From JAHBNG01 sp039028975 (GTDB lineage Bacteria; Chloroflexota; Anaerolineae; Caldilineales; Caldilineaceae), in NCBI GenBank assembly GCA_039028975.1, contig JBCCHB010000028.1, forward strand, positions 57,834 to 121,833: a stretch of 64,000 nt of DNA, given 5' to 3'. Positions within the stretch are counted from its first letter, which is position 1. Each line of letters starts with the position of its first letter. Positions 8,196-18,242 of this stretch are shown here, in pieces. The notes beneath the pieces were generated by a model. That model saw only the letters and a list, made by a program, of their open reading frames with translations. It was not told the origin of the DNA and ran no database searches. The translations under genes and the position numbers were made by a program.

Positions 8196-10751
8196 ATGAT
8201 TAGATTCTTGCCGCAAATTTTGAGGAACCATTCATCAAGGCCTCAAGCGTTTGTGCTCTCCGTAGGGGTAATTAATCTAATTATCGCGCTTTCTGGGATA
8301 GCTATCCTCGCTCACACCTTCTTCGCCATTTTGCTCTATTTTCAGTGGCAACCGATTATTGCATCCGCATTGGTATTTGTCTCAGCATTGGTTGCTCAAC
8401 GGTTTCATCGTCGAGGTCAGGCATCTATCTCTAATCTTGCTATTTTTGGAGGGTTGTGGGGGATATTAAGCTGGAACGCTCTACAGCACGGTGGATTACA
8501 GGACATTAACTTTACTGCGCTTGTCATTTGTATATTTGTTGCTGGTCTACTGTTGAGCGTACGCGGAATCATCCTCATGGCTGTAGGTGTTTTTCTAACC
8601 GCTACGCTCTTGTTGCTTTTCCAAACTAATCAAATTACCACCGACATTCCTCTATACCCCATTACAATCCATACATGGCTTACATATCAAATTACTATTG
8701 CAGCATCAACGATTTTTACGATTTACACTTCTATCCTAACCAATAGGACACTAACAAATCTTCAGAAGAATGGGCTGGCCTTAGAGGCGAAGAACCATGA
8801 GCTAGAAACCCAACGTGCGGAACAAAAACAGATTGAACTACAGCTCGAACACTCTAAGTCCCTCCTGGAAGCTACGTTCCAAGCCGTAGCAAGTGGTGTA
8901 CTCGTTGTTGACACCAATCGAAACTTTTCAGCTGTAAATAAGGCTTTCACTACCATGTGGGATATTCCACCGGATCTAAAGCAAAGTCAGGCGGCCCTCA
9001 AATACGTCAGCAATCAAGTAAAATTTCCAGAGGATTTTCTTACTAGGGCCAATGAAATTTATGCGGATCCTACCACAGAGGTCCGTGACTTGGTTGAATT
9101 GAAAGACGGTAGAATATTTGATCGATTCTCGCGACCTCAACGGATGGGCGACCAAATTGTGGGCCGCGTATGGACATTTCGTGACATATCTGCCTATAAG
9201 AAGACGGAACAGGCTCTGAGAGAAACCACAGAGTTATTTCGCAAAGTCTTTGAACTTGCCCCCATTGGTATGGCCATGCTTGATATGAATGGGCGCTATC
9301 TTCAAGTTAACCGTTCTTTTAGTCGCATACTTGGTTATAGCGCAAGCCAGCTCAGAAAGATGTCGGCATCAGAAATTACCCATCCAGATGATCAGCATTT
9401 GCATAATGATTTACGGTCACAGCTAATGAAAGGAGAAATTCCCTCATATCAGGTAGAGAAGCGCTATCTCCGTAAAGACGGCTCGGTTGTTGATGCGTCC
9501 GTCCAAGTCTCCTTAATACGGGGCGAAAGCGGCGAACCGCTTAACTATATTATTCAAATCATTGACTTAACGGAACACAAACGCGCTGAAAATGCCATGC
9601 GCCAGGCTCAAAAGTTAGAGAGCTTGGGGATTATGTCCGGTGGCATTGCCCACGATTTTAACAACCTTTTAACAGCCATACTTGCCCAATCATCCCTCGC
9701 CCTTGCTCTACTTCCCAAAGAATCTCAATCGCGCGCGAACATTGAAAAGGTGGTTAGCGCCGCCCATAGAGCTACTGATTTGACGCGGCAACTGCTGGCC
9801 TACTCTGGGCGTGGCCAATTCGAGAGCAAGCCCATGGATCTGAATAGCGTCATTCGTGACAATCTACATCTAGTGGACGTGGCGATTGAATCCAAAGCCA
9901 TTCTCGATTTAGCACTAACCGAGCCTCTATCACTAATTAAGGGCGATACAGGTCAGATTCAGCAGATCGTTATGAACCTCATCATGAACGCGGCCGAAGC
10001 AATTCATAACGACGAAGGAGTCATTACGATTCATACAGATGAGGTCACGATCAGGCAAGATTCAACCCCCCTTTTAACCTATGCCAACAGACCACTTTCT
10101 CCTGGCAGATATATCGTCTTGACGATTCGTGATAACGGTGTCGGGATGAGTGACGAAACCAAATCTAAGATCTTTGACCCATTCTTTACAACCAAGGCTG
10201 CTGGACGTGGCTTGGGCCTTGCTGCCGTGCTAGGAATTGTAAGCGGGCACGATGGCGCACTGAAGGTCGAAAGTGAGCTAAACAAAGGCACTGTGTTCGA
10301 GCTATTTTTCCCAACAACTACAGAGTCGTTGGTGACACAGCATGATTCCGTGACCCAAATTGGTCATGAACCATACAAAGGAAAAGTCTTAATTATTGAC
10401 GATCATGAGCCGATCTTAGATGCCGTCTGTACGATTCTAGAAACAGAAGCAATAGAGACATTCACTGCGTGTGATGGATTAAGCGGCATACAATTCTTTA
10501 CTGAAAGATCGGCAGAGATTCGACTCATTCTTCTCGATCTCTCTATGCCTGGACTAAGCGGTGAAGAGACGTTATTGCGCTTGCGCGAGATTGATGCCAG
10601 GATTCCTATCATTCTAACCTCCGGATATAGCACGTTTGAAATCACCACCCGTTTTAAGGATGCGAACGTCACTGCCTTTCTACAAAAACCTTATTCATGG
10701 GATAAGTTAGTTGATCTAATCCGACAATATCTTGATCCTGCTGTTGGATGA
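8196..10751 (+). CDS. Membrane-bound PAS hybrid histidine kinase with C-terminal receiver
   Basis: Sensor kinase of 851 residues. Domains in order: five or six membrane helices (1-185), coiled linker, two PAS domains (about 215-330 and 345-465; the second is followed by a PAC-like YLRKDGSVVDASV), HisKA with the phosphoaccepting His486 in GGIAHDFNNLL, HATPase (NLIMNAAEAI, DNGVGM, GRGLGLA), and a receiver domain with D735/D736, phospho-Asp781 in LLDLSMPG and Lys in LQKPY. The upstream GTG at 8139 would add 19 residues, but this ATG has GGAG at good spacing. It stands alone with no adjacent response regulator; output may go through its own receiver or a distant partner. Confidence 0.9.
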   Translation: MIRFLPQILRNHSSRPQAFVLSVGVINLIIALSGIAILAHTFFAILLYFQWQPIIASALVFVSALVAQRFHRRGQASISNLAIFGGLWGILSWNALQHGGLQDINFTALVICIFVAGLLLSVRGIILMAVGVFLTATLLLLFQTNQITTDIPLYPITIHTWLTYQITIAASTIFTIYTSILTNRTLTNLQKNGLALEAKNHELETQRAEQKQIELQLEHSKSLLEATFQAVASGVLVVDTNRNFSAVNKAFTTMWDIPPDLKQSQAALKYVSNQVKFPEDFLTRANEIYADPTTEVRDLVELKDGRIFDRFSRPQRMGDQIVGRVWTFRDISAYKKTEQALRETTELFRKVFELAPIGMAMLDMNGRYLQVNRSFSRILGYSASQLRKMSASEITHPDDQHLHNDLRSQLMKGEIPSYQVEKRYLRKDGSVVDASVQVSLIRGESGEPLNYIIQIIDLTEHKRAENAMRQAQKLESLGIMSGGIAHDFNNLLTAILAQSSLALALLPKESQSRANIEKVVSAAHRATDLTRQLLAYSGRGQFESKPMDLNSVIRDNLHLVDVAIESKAILDLALTEPLSLIKGDTGQIQQIVMNLIMNAAEAIHNDEGVITIHTDEVTIRQDSTPLLTYANRPLSPGRYIVLTIRDNGVGMSDETKSKIFDPFFTTKAAGRGLGLAAVLGIVSGHDGALKVESELNKGTVFELFFPTTTESLVTQHDSVTQIGHEPYKGKVLIIDDHEPILDAVCTILETEAIETFTACDGLSGIQFFTERSAEIRLILLDLSMPGLSGEETLLRLREIDARIPIILTSGYSTFEITTRFKDANVTAFLQKPYSWDKLVDLIRQYLDPAVG

Positions 10752-10797
10752 ACCGATATTCAGCTTCGTTTTAACCCAGGTTTTGCTCTTCTCTCAA

Positions 10798-11625
10798 CTA
10801 ACGCCCCCCCATTCCCGATAGCGTAATGCCCCGCACAAACCAATTCTGTCCGATAATGTATATCAAGAGGACAGGCAGCAACGCAATGACCGAACCAGCC
10901 ATAAGTAGATGCCACTCCGTATTAAACTGTCCTTGAAATGACGAGAGACCAATGGGGATGGTGCGCATCTCCTGGCTGCGGGTAATAACAAGCGGCCACA
11001 AAAAGTCATTCCAAGCCGCGTTGAAGTTAAAGATAGCCAGGGTCGCCAAAACGGGACCGCTCAATGGCATGATGATCTGCCACCAAATCCGGGTGCTGGT
11101 TGCGCCATCCATGCGAGCGGCTTCATCCATCTCTAGAGGAATGCCTCGGTAATATTGTCTTAGCAGAAAGACGCTGAAGACGCTAAAGGCAGAGGGAAGA
11201 ATCAAGCCCAAGTACGAATCGTGGAGGTTGAGATAGCGGCGAGAGGTGAGGATGAAGTTGGGGATGAGGGTCACCTGAAATGGTATCATCAAGGTGGTTA
11301 GGTAAAGGATAAAAAGCGCCTCTCGACCCCAAAAACGTAGGCGGGCAAAGGCAAATGCGGCCAGCGATGCAGTCAGAATCTGCAGAAATACGGTACCCGT
11401 TGAGACGATGAGGCTGTTGACGTAATAGCGTCCGAAGGGAATGACTTGGAAGGTCTCAACGTAATTAGCCAAAGTTAGATCCGCGGCTGTAAAGGTACGC
11501 GACAGGAGTAACTCTTTGGGCACCAAGGAGCCAATGAGCATGACCAAAAAAGGGAAGAAGGTGAGAAAGCTCCCCCCTATCAGGAGCGCATGAAGCCACC
11601 AGTGACTATGCTTGCTCTGATTCAT
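10798..11625 (-). CDS. Carbohydrate ABC transporter permease, MalG type
   Basis: Inner-membrane permease of a CUT1 sugar importer, 275 residues with six helices. The cytoplasmic coupling loop is EMDEAARMDGATSTRIWWQIIMPLSGP, the EAA motif that docks on the ATPase. AGGAT lies before the ATG. It is third in a minus-strand operon: binding protein, permease, permease. As is common for CUT1 systems, no ATPase gene is included, so a shared MsmK/UgpC-like ATPase elsewhere is expected. Confidence 0.92.
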   Translation of the reverse strand: MNQSKHSHWWLHALLIGGSFLTFFPFLVMLIGSLVPKELLLSRTFTAADLTLANYVETFQVIPFGRYYVNSLIVSTGTVFLQILTASLAAFAFARLRFWGREALFILYLTTLMIPFQVTLIPNFILTSRRYLNLHDSYLGLILPSAFSVFSVFLLRQYYRGIPLEMDEAARMDGATSTRIWWQIIMPLSGPVLATLAIFNFNAAWNDFLWPLVITRSQEMRTIPIGLSSFQGQFNTEWHLLMAGSVIALLPVLLIYIIGQNWFVRGITLSGMGGR

Positions 11626-11680
11626 TGCTCTATCCTGCCCTGAAAATAAACAGGGATTGAAAGATTAGAAAGATTAAAAA

Positions 11681-11706
11681 TCTGCGCAATCTATGCAATC
11701 TTTGTT
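11681..11706 (-). repeat. Short dispersed repeat (second copy at 26517-26542)
   Basis: The 20-bp CAATCTATGCAATCTTTGTT is present here and, in reverse orientation, at 26517-26536, with similarity extending a few bases further. It lies in the 130-bp gap between the two permease genes. Function unknown. Confidence 0.6.
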
Positions 11707-11755
11707 TGACTCTCGTCCTTCCGTGGCGCAGTTGGGTGAATGAATGTCTGCCTTG

Positions 11756-12748
11756 TTACTCTGCCTCATAATGCACCCATTGGCGCTGAAGGCGAGTTTG
11801 GATCAGCGTAAACAAGAAGATAAAGACAAAGAGGAACCAAGCAATGGCGGAGGCTTTGCCCATCTTCTGGAATTCGAACGCATTCTGGTAGATGTAGTAG
11901 ACAACCGTCAGAGTGGATTGGGCTGGTCCTCCTTGGGTCATAACAAAGGCTTCGGTAAAGAGTTGGAAGGCCCCAATCATCTGTATCACGAAGAGGAAAA
12001 AGGTGGTTGGGCTAATCAACGGCAAGGTAACGTGTCGGAAGCGTTGCCAAGCTCTTGCTCCATCAGCATGGGCTGCATCATACAATTCTTGTGGAACCCC
12101 CTGCAGGGCAGCCAAGTAGATGACCATGGTAAAACCGGTATTCTTCCAGAGAGTTAACAGGACAACTGAAGGTTTGGACCAACGGCTGCTGCCTAGAAAA
12201 TCAGGTGGCTGAATGGGGAGGCCAGTCCACTCTGCCAGATCCCAAATCAGTCCGCTGATTACGCCAAAGTTTCGGTTGAGCATAAATTGGAAGACGATGG
12301 CCCCGGCCACAATAATCGTGACGACTGGCATAAAGTAGACCACTCGGTAGACCAATGTGCCACGGATCGATTGGTTGAGCGCCACGGCAATAGCCAAACC
12401 CAAAACAAGCTGCAGCGGTACAATGGTCAGCATGAAATAAGCCGTATTGCCGACCACCTTCCAAAAGACTGGGTCTCGAGTCAGAAGCTGGTGAAAGTTA
12501 GCAATCCCCACAAATTCGGGTGGCTTAATTAAATTCCATTCCACAAAGCTCAATGCCAGCGAAGACAAGACAGGCAGCGCCACAAAGATCAGAAACCCAG
12601 CCAAACTTGGCAGTAGAAAGAAATAAGCCTCCCACTGTTGGTCAGGACGCCAACCAAAGAAGGGGCGGATTTGGTTTGTGGTGCTGCGATCGGATTGGGT
12701 AGCCACGGTATTTAAAGAGGATGATTGAGATGACAGGGCACAAACCAT
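11756..12748 (-). CDS. Carbohydrate ABC transporter permease, MalF type
   Basis: First permease of the CUT1 importer, 330 residues with six helices after a 40-residue cytoplasmic N-terminus. The coupling loop QELYDAAHADGARAWQRFRHVTLPLISP carries the EAA motif, and FLLPSLAGFLIFVALPVL is the typical first helix. A purine-rich ribosome site (GAGAGGG) precedes the ATG. It lies about 40 bp downstream of the binding-protein gene in the same operon. Confidence 0.92.
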   Translation of the reverse strand: MVCALSSQSSSLNTVATQSDRSTTNQIRPFFGWRPDQQWEAYFFLLPSLAGFLIFVALPVLSSLALSFVEWNLIKPPEFVGIANFHQLLTRDPVFWKVVGNTAYFMLTIVPLQLVLGLAIAVALNQSIRGTLVYRVVYFMPVVTIIVAGAIVFQFMLNRNFGVISGLIWDLAEWTGLPIQPPDFLGSSRWSKPSVVLLTLWKNTGFTMVIYLAALQGVPQELYDAAHADGARAWQRFRHVTLPLISPTTFFLFVIQMIGAFQLFTEAFVMTQGGPAQSTLTVVYYIYQNAFEFQKMGKASAIAWFLFVFIFLFTLIQTRLQRQWVHYEAE

Positions 12749-12788
12749 CTTGTCACCCTCTCATCCCCTCATCTACTCAGCCTGTCAT

Positions 12789-14129
12789 CTATTTCGGATA
12801 TCCATTGTCCGCCAGGAAGGTATCCACTTGCTCACAAAGCCCAGCAAGGGTGTCTTCTGGTGTTGCTTCACCGGCCCAAATTGAACTAAGGGCTGGTGAT
12901 ATGACGGAGCCGTTTAGCTCGCTCCACTCTGCGAAGTAACCGATACGACCAATTTTGGCATTCTCGCCCTCGGTGATAAATGCCTGTCGGTTGGCCGGTG
13001 CCGCATCCATGCCCAAGAAGGCTGCAGAATTGGCAGTAGACTGTAAGGCCGGCAAAATCTCCCCGGACTCGGTATAGAGACGCTGGCCACCATCTGTCCC
13101 CTGAAGCCACTGGAGGAAAGTCCAAGCCGCATCTTTGTTGTCGCTCAAGGCGCTCATGGTCCAGGCCGCGCCACCCGCGCTAGCAGAGCGTTGGCCTCCA
13201 TCTGGAATAGGAACGACTGCCACGTCGTAGTCGAGTCCTTCGATTTGGTTAAATGTACCGACCCGACTCGAGTTCTGAATAATCATGGCAACTTGGCCTT
13301 CAGCAAAAGCACCCGCATCACCACCCGCTTGACTCAAATCGGCCGGTCGCATGGCATGACTATTCTCCATCATGTCTGCAAAGAATGTAATGGCTGCTGT
13401 TGCTTCTGCAGAGGCTAGGGTACAACTGCTAGGGTTGCGCATATCATCTAAAATCGAACCGCCATTTTGACCGACCCAAAGCTGATACTTACCACCTTCC
13501 ATGCCGATTCCGTAGCGCGCCACCCGTCCGCTCTCCTCCATAATGGTAAGTGCATCGGCCGCAGCCAGCAGATCATCCCATGTCCACGAATAGTCTGGAT
13601 ATCCTAGACCTGCTTCGTCAAACATAGACTTGTTATAGTACAGAACCTCTAGACCAATGTCCCGGGGCAGACCGTAGATGCTGCCGTCGTAAGTGCCAAA
13701 TTCCAGAAGGGAAGGCCAGTAATCGTCTGTGTTGTAACCGCTGGCTTCAATATAGGCGTTGAGTGGCTCGAGCACGCCCTGGGAAGCATACCCCTGGATT
13801 GGTGAGAGAAACAGCACGTCTGGCACAATCTCAGGATCCCCGCTGGCCCACATGGTCTGGATCTTGGTAAAGTAATCGCCCCACGGCTCACTGTAAATTT
13901 CGATAACGATATCCGAATTCTCAGCCATAAAGGCATCGGCAACCGCTTGATGGGTTTCGATCTCCGCTGGACTGCCCCACATAGCCCAAGTAATAGTGGT
14001 AGGACCACCCGCGGTAGATGATGTGTTGTCGCTACCTGCTGATGGAGCAACAGGTGCTGGACATGCGACCAGCAGAAGGACTACAATCAGAAGAGTAGAA
14101 AACAACAGGTAGTGTCGGGTCCGCAACAT
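12789..14129 (-). CDS. Sugar-binding lipoprotein of a CUT1 ABC importer
   Basis: Extracellular solute-binding protein family 1, 446 residues, anchored as a lipoprotein. The signal peptide ends in the lipobox LVAC near residue 23, followed by a Ser/Thr-rich linker. The mature part opens TITWAMWGSPAEIETHQAVADAF, typical for family 1, and later has ASAGGAAWTMSALSDNKDAAWTFLQWL. A strong GAGGAGG precedes the ATG. It is first gene of the operon with the two permeases; the sugar is not identifiable. Confidence 0.92.
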   Translation of the reverse strand: MLRTRHYLLFSTLLIVVLLLVACPAPVAPSAGSDNTSSTAGGPTTITWAMWGSPAEIETHQAVADAFMAENSDIVIEIYSEPWGDYFTKIQTMWASGDPEIVPDVLFLSPIQGYASQGVLEPLNAYIEASGYNTDDYWPSLLEFGTYDGSIYGLPRDIGLEVLYYNKSMFDEAGLGYPDYSWTWDDLLAAADALTIMEESGRVARYGIGMEGGKYQLWVGQNGGSILDDMRNPSSCTLASAEATAAITFFADMMENSHAMRPADLSQAGGDAGAFAEGQVAMIIQNSSRVGTFNQIEGLDYDVAVVPIPDGGQRSASAGGAAWTMSALSDNKDAAWTFLQWLQGTDGGQRLYTESGEILPALQSTANSAAFLGMDAAPANRQAFITEGENAKIGRIGYFAEWSELNGSVISPALSSIWAGEATPEDTLAGLCEQVDTFLADNGYPK

Positions 14130-14221
14130 AGTGTCCTCCTCGTAGGATTGGATCAGGATACTTCAGATCGGGAAAGGATTTACGCCCAAGTGTGGATGGC
14201 AAGCGTGGTAGTTGGATATAC

Positions 14222-14316
14222 TATACTTCGCCAGAAAAGTCTTGTCCTGACTCTTGTTGAATTTGCTCTGGAACATCCTGTGCAAGGAGGACAGAACTTT
14301 TCTGGTCATCTATATA
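14222..14316 (-). mobile_element. Dispersed inverted-repeat element, copy A
   Basis: About 95 bp bounded by TATACTTCGCCAGAAAAGTC on the left and, inverted, GAACTTTTCTGGTCATCTATA on the right. The interior, read on the minus strand, shares GTTCTGTCCTCC, CAACAAGAGTCAGGACAAG and the terminal ACTTTTCTGGCGAAGTATA with the copies at 29086-29190 and 32836-32928. It carries no coding capacity. MITE-like by structure; the parent transposase is unknown. It lies in the divergent gap between the sugar operon and the FG-GAP lipoprotein gene. Confidence 0.75.
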
Positions 14317-14495
14317 GTAAGCTCTGGTTGAAAGCGGTCGTTCGTTTTCTCCGATAGAAACCACAGGAAACAACCGTTTCTAACTCAGCCGCACTTTAGT
14401 CAACCGCACACTTGTCAGATTTACCATCTAATCATATCATTTAGCTCCGCACGTAGCAACTGATTCAACGAATCATCACAGGACAAAACCTACCC

Positions 14496-16235
14496 ATGAG
14501 TATTTCGTGGCTATTTCGCCAAGTATGTAATCTGTTGGTCTTGAGTTCTGTTTGGCTCGTGGGCTGTCAACCTCTCTCTGGGATGCCTAAACAGATCAGT
14601 GCTGCCCAACGTGACCCTTCAGAAATGAATAGGGTCTCGGTTGAGGTGTTGACTAGCCCATTTTGGGCAGAGAAAACAAGCTGTTTTGGCCAGTTTATTA
14701 CCTATACCCTGGATCACGTGACGATGGTTCCAGGAGGCGATACGGTTCGCATGTTTGAGGCCAATGGTGGAGGTGTGGCCATAAACGATTTAGATGGCGA
14801 TGGCTGGTTGGACATCGTATTGGCCAACCACCGCGATCCCAACACGATTCTGTGGAATCAAACCTTTGCCCATGACGGCCGCTTGAACTTCAAAACAGAA
14901 CGGATTGGCAAGGGAGATGCAAGGGCCGTGACCCTTGTTGATGTGGATGGAGACAACTTGATTGATATCGCCTTTTCACGGCGAGTCAGCGCACCCAACT
15001 TCTGGCGGAACCTGGGTGATCGCCGCTTTGAGCAGGTGATCTTAGATGGCATCTCCAAACCGCTCTATGCCATTAACTGGGGCGATCTGGATCAGGATGG
15101 CGATCTGGATTTAGTGGGGGGAACCTACGATGCGGGTCTGCTTGCTGAGTTTGGTCAGGAATTTCTCAATGGAACCGATGCTGGCGTCTACGTCTATACC
15201 CAATCAGGCGGTAGGTTTCAAGGGAGTCCTCTAGCCCTTAATGCTCAAGCCCTTGCCTTAGCATTGGTGGACTTTAATGGCGATCATCGGCTCGATGTCC
15301 TGGTGGGCAACGACTTTGGCGTGCCTGATTATGGATGGCAACAGCAGCCCGTCCGCGAAGATGGCAAACTCGCCTGGGAACCAAAGCAATTTGGCGTAAT
15401 GAGCCACAGCACCATGAGCTACGCCACAGCCGATGTAAACAATGACGGCAATTTTGAGCTATTCTCTACCGACATGCTGCCCACAACAACAGATCCCGTT
15501 ACCCTCTCCGCATGGAAACCCGTTATAGATTCGATGATGGATGGAGAAGACGGGGGCAGCGACGAACAAGGCGAACCTCAGATCATAGCCAATGTGCTCC
15601 GCCAATTGTCTGGGCAAGAGGCTTCTGTTGATTTGGCACCAGAGATGGGTATCCACGCGTCCGGCTGGAGTTGGTCAGGCAAATTTGGGGACCTAAATCA
15701 GGATGGGTTCCTGGACCTCTATATCGTCAATGGGATGGTTGAAGCGACAACCTTTGCCCACCTGCCCAATCATGAATTGCGGGAAGAGAACCAAGCATTT
15801 CGCAACCTGAACGGCACCGACTTTACGCCTGCACCTGAATGGGCGCTAAACTCAATAGGCAGCGGCCGCGGCATGAGCATGGCCGATCTAGATCGCGACG
15901 GCGACCTGGATATTGTTGTCAACAATCTGCGGGGTCCATCTCAACTATTCGAAAACCAGCTTTGTGAGGGGAGCAGCTTGTTGGTCGACTTGCGTTGGTC
16001 CGGCAGCGACAACACCCGGGCATTGGGTTCGCTGGTGACATTGCATACAAGCAATGGAAGCTACCAGCGCAGAGTAGAAGCCGCCAGCGGGTATTTGTCG
16101 GGCGACCCGTCCCAAATACACTTTGGCTTTGCTGATGATGCTGTCTTGCTGAGTCTAGAGATTTTGTGGCCGGATGGAGAGTTTTCAGAGGTTGAATGGT
16201 TGGTTCCTGATATCCAACTGGAGATAGTTCGCTAA
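14496..16235 (+). CDS. FG-GAP/VCBS-repeat lipoprotein with ASPIC/UnbV C-terminal domain
   Basis: Exported beta-propeller-type protein of 579 residues. The signal peptide ends in the lipobox LVGC near residue 24. Several calcium-binding FG-GAP/VCBS repeats follow (DLDGDGWLDIVLAN, DVDGDNLIDIAFS, DLDQDGDLDLVGG, DFNGDHRLDVLVG, DLNQDGFLDLYIVNG, DLDRDGDLDIVVNN). The C-terminal stretch RRVEAASGYLSGDPSQIHFG fits the ASPIC/UnbV module seen in CRTAC1-like proteins. Probably binds surface polysaccharide or protein; no catalytic motif seen. Confidence 0.88.
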   Translation: MSISWLFRQVCNLLVLSSVWLVGCQPLSGMPKQISAAQRDPSEMNRVSVEVLTSPFWAEKTSCFGQFITYTLDHVTMVPGGDTVRMFEANGGGVAINDLDGDGWLDIVLANHRDPNTILWNQTFAHDGRLNFKTERIGKGDARAVTLVDVDGDNLIDIAFSRRVSAPNFWRNLGDRRFEQVILDGISKPLYAINWGDLDQDGDLDLVGGTYDAGLLAEFGQEFLNGTDAGVYVYTQSGGRFQGSPLALNAQALALALVDFNGDHRLDVLVGNDFGVPDYGWQQQPVREDGKLAWEPKQFGVMSHSTMSYATADVNNDGNFELFSTDMLPTTTDPVTLSAWKPVIDSMMDGEDGGSDEQGEPQIIANVLRQLSGQEASVDLAPEMGIHASGWSWSGKFGDLNQDGFLDLYIVNGMVEATTFAHLPNHELREENQAFRNLNGTDFTPAPEWALNSIGSGRGMSMADLDRDGDLDIVVNNLRGPSQLFENQLCEGSSLLVDLRWSGSDNTRALGSLVTLHTSNGSYQRRVEAASGYLSGDPSQIHFGFADDAVLLSLEILWPDGEFSEVEWLVPDIQLEIVR

Positions 16236-16897
16236 CGTCGCAGTAACCGACCCGATAAGCGTCAAAAAAAGAGAGTCAACCTCCCTGCACCAAGCGAGCA
16301 TCCATCACTTTCGATTTGTCCTGTAAGGGGCCAGCCACATGCGTAACCAGCCACGGACCTGCGCTGAAGATACCACCGATTAGAACCTCTCGTCAAGCGG
16401 GCGACCAACATAAAGCCCCGATCACCCATGGTCCGCGTTGACGAAATGTTGGCTGCGACACCACCCGACGCAGACCCTGTTGCCCTGCCCACTTCACTTG
16501 CGAGATCCTTTTGCCAAAACGCCGTGAGATCCGATGCCCCGAAGCCAGCAACACCACCAACGAACCGAGGTCCACCGAAGCCGAGAACACCGAAGGCGGG
16601 CAGCACGACAACTCCACGCGTAACCAGAAGGCATAGACGCATTCGCCAAAAGTTGGAAGCAGAAAAACCGCGCGCCGGTATCCACTCCACGTTCATTCCA
16701 CGTTCATTCCACGTTCATTCCACGTTGGGCTGTTATACTGTATTTATTGTTAACGGCATGAATATGGTGTACGAATGATTGTCGATATGAGTACGGGTCT
16801 GTCCAGAAAATAAGTTTACAGATTCTTATAATGTCTTTAGATTTTATGAAGCTATCCATATCGTATTTGAACTCTTACAGGAGGCATGCACTGACAG
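16236..16897. other. Gene-poor stretch before the island
   Basis: No convincing gene. Open frames on both strands across 16262-16778 are Gly/Ala/Val-rich on one strand and Pro/Arg/Thr-rich on the other, resemble no family I know, and lack ribosome sites. The stretch contains an 11-bp tandem repeat (16687-16726) and an extended -10-like TGTTATACT at 16731-16739 that points rightward but has no clear gene behind it. Confidence 0.5.
16687..16726. repeat. 11-bp tandem repeat
   Basis: Three full copies of CCACGTTCATT followed by a partial fourth (CCACGTT). Direct repeats, perfectly conserved, just upstream of a TGTTATACT promoter-like box. Confidence 0.9.
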
Positions 16898-17077
16898 ATG
16901 AATGTAACGATGACAGAAAACTTAAGAACCACTTGGCGACCAGCTACTTCAATCACATGGGACGCTGGACGACTAGGTTTTGAAACCTACTTTCAACATG
17001 TCACTAAATTCCGACCAGCTGTTAGTGCCCTCGTCGAACAGAGTGGTGGGAAACAGTTAATCAAAATATGTGATGTC

Positions 17078-18008
17078 TCACATCCTCGTACGCCAGAAAA
17101 GATCGTGGAAGTTGTCGAATCTACTTTGAACCAGCACATCCTCGTCAACAGTGGTACTCGGCTCACGTTCTGTCTTAAACGCATCTGCGATGTGAGCAAC
17201 TTGACCATCAGCTTCTTTGCGCATGATGGCACTCAGTTCAATGGAGCCGTCCAGCACAGACTGAATCAACCCGAGTAACTTTTCTCTTGACATCTGCACT
17301 TGTGAAAGTGGACATAAGTAATATCCCTGATTTTTCTGAATCGTTGCCCGAGTCTCTATGGCTGCCATCTTGGCATCACCAGTGTAGAGAAGCCATTTTT
17401 TGCACTTCGGCTATCGCAAGCAAATAGAACGGGTCATCTGCTCGATTACCACTCACCACTTGTGTTGCCAGCGGCATCCCCAGTGGGTCTAAGCTTGCTA
17501 ACATGACTTTGAGTTGCGGTAAGTCCGGTCGGTGGTCCTTGCTGTGTCCATACTGAAATAGACCTGATTCCGTTACCTGCCAGTGACCGCTTACTGTTGT
17601 TGTGTCCAGTCGAATATGCTCTACGCTCAAATCATAGACTCGTATTATTCGTTGGGTCAGCTCTGATTCTATCGATGACCACGATTCATCATCACTCAGT
17701 GCCTTGAGGATGATTGCCAGACGGTCATCTCGAAAATCGTTGGCCACTAACTCTTCTGATACGTAGTGGTTTACCGTTCTTTCTCGTTTCTGGTACCACT
17801 CTTCCATCTGATTGAGACGGTGGTCACCTTCTGACAGAATATACGCTAACCACGTTATCGTAATTGTTCCCGGACTGGATCCTTGCCAGTTCTCATGAAC
17901 TTTACAGTGACGATTGACTAGTTCGGCTATTCCTATCTTTTGTTGGTGGGCCAATAACAGTGGTATATCATCGACCTGTTCGTTGATTACTTCTATTTTG
18001 CTGTCCAT
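17078..18008 (-). pseudogene. IS1634-family transposase, frameshifted and 3'-truncated
   Basis: The first part (start at 18008) carries the DUF4277-like N-terminus IPLLLAHQQKIGIAELVNRH and the first catalytic Asp region HIRLDTTTVSGH, then stops at 17376. Removing one A from the six-A run at the codons for VQKM restores the frame to WLLYTGDAKMAA, the second Asp motif, and it continues through TRATIQKNQGYYLCPLS to a stop at 17078. The C-terminal part with the final Glu region is missing, so the element is dead as it stands. The homopolymer shift could be a decay mutation, a programmed frameshift or an assembly error. No clean terminal inverted repeats were found. Confidence 0.8.
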
Positions 18009-18242
18009 TTCGACAGCTTAGCCTTTTTCTTTTTTTAGGGCTACTTTTTACACGAACCGTGATGAGTATAAACTTTATAAAATTCATTTTCAACATACAA
18101 TCTATACCGGTGTCTTGCCATCGTACCTGTACATCGTGGTCGCCTGTTAGAGGAAGTTCCGTCTTTGTGAATTGGCTTCTACCAACCTGCCACGAATGCA
18201 TCAAAACTTTGATAGATATAAGATCAAAATAGAGGAACCCTG

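Noticed and set aside
16262..16778. Overlapping long open frames on both strands (Gly/Val-rich minus, Pro/Arg-rich plus)
   Set aside because: Low-complexity composition, no ribosome sites, no domain; the two frames appear to be reflections of one G/C-rich stretch.
16898..17278. Plus-strand open frame of 126 codons
   Set aside because: More than half runs antisense to the transposase remnant and the rest matches nothing I know; no ribosome site, so probably fortuitous.
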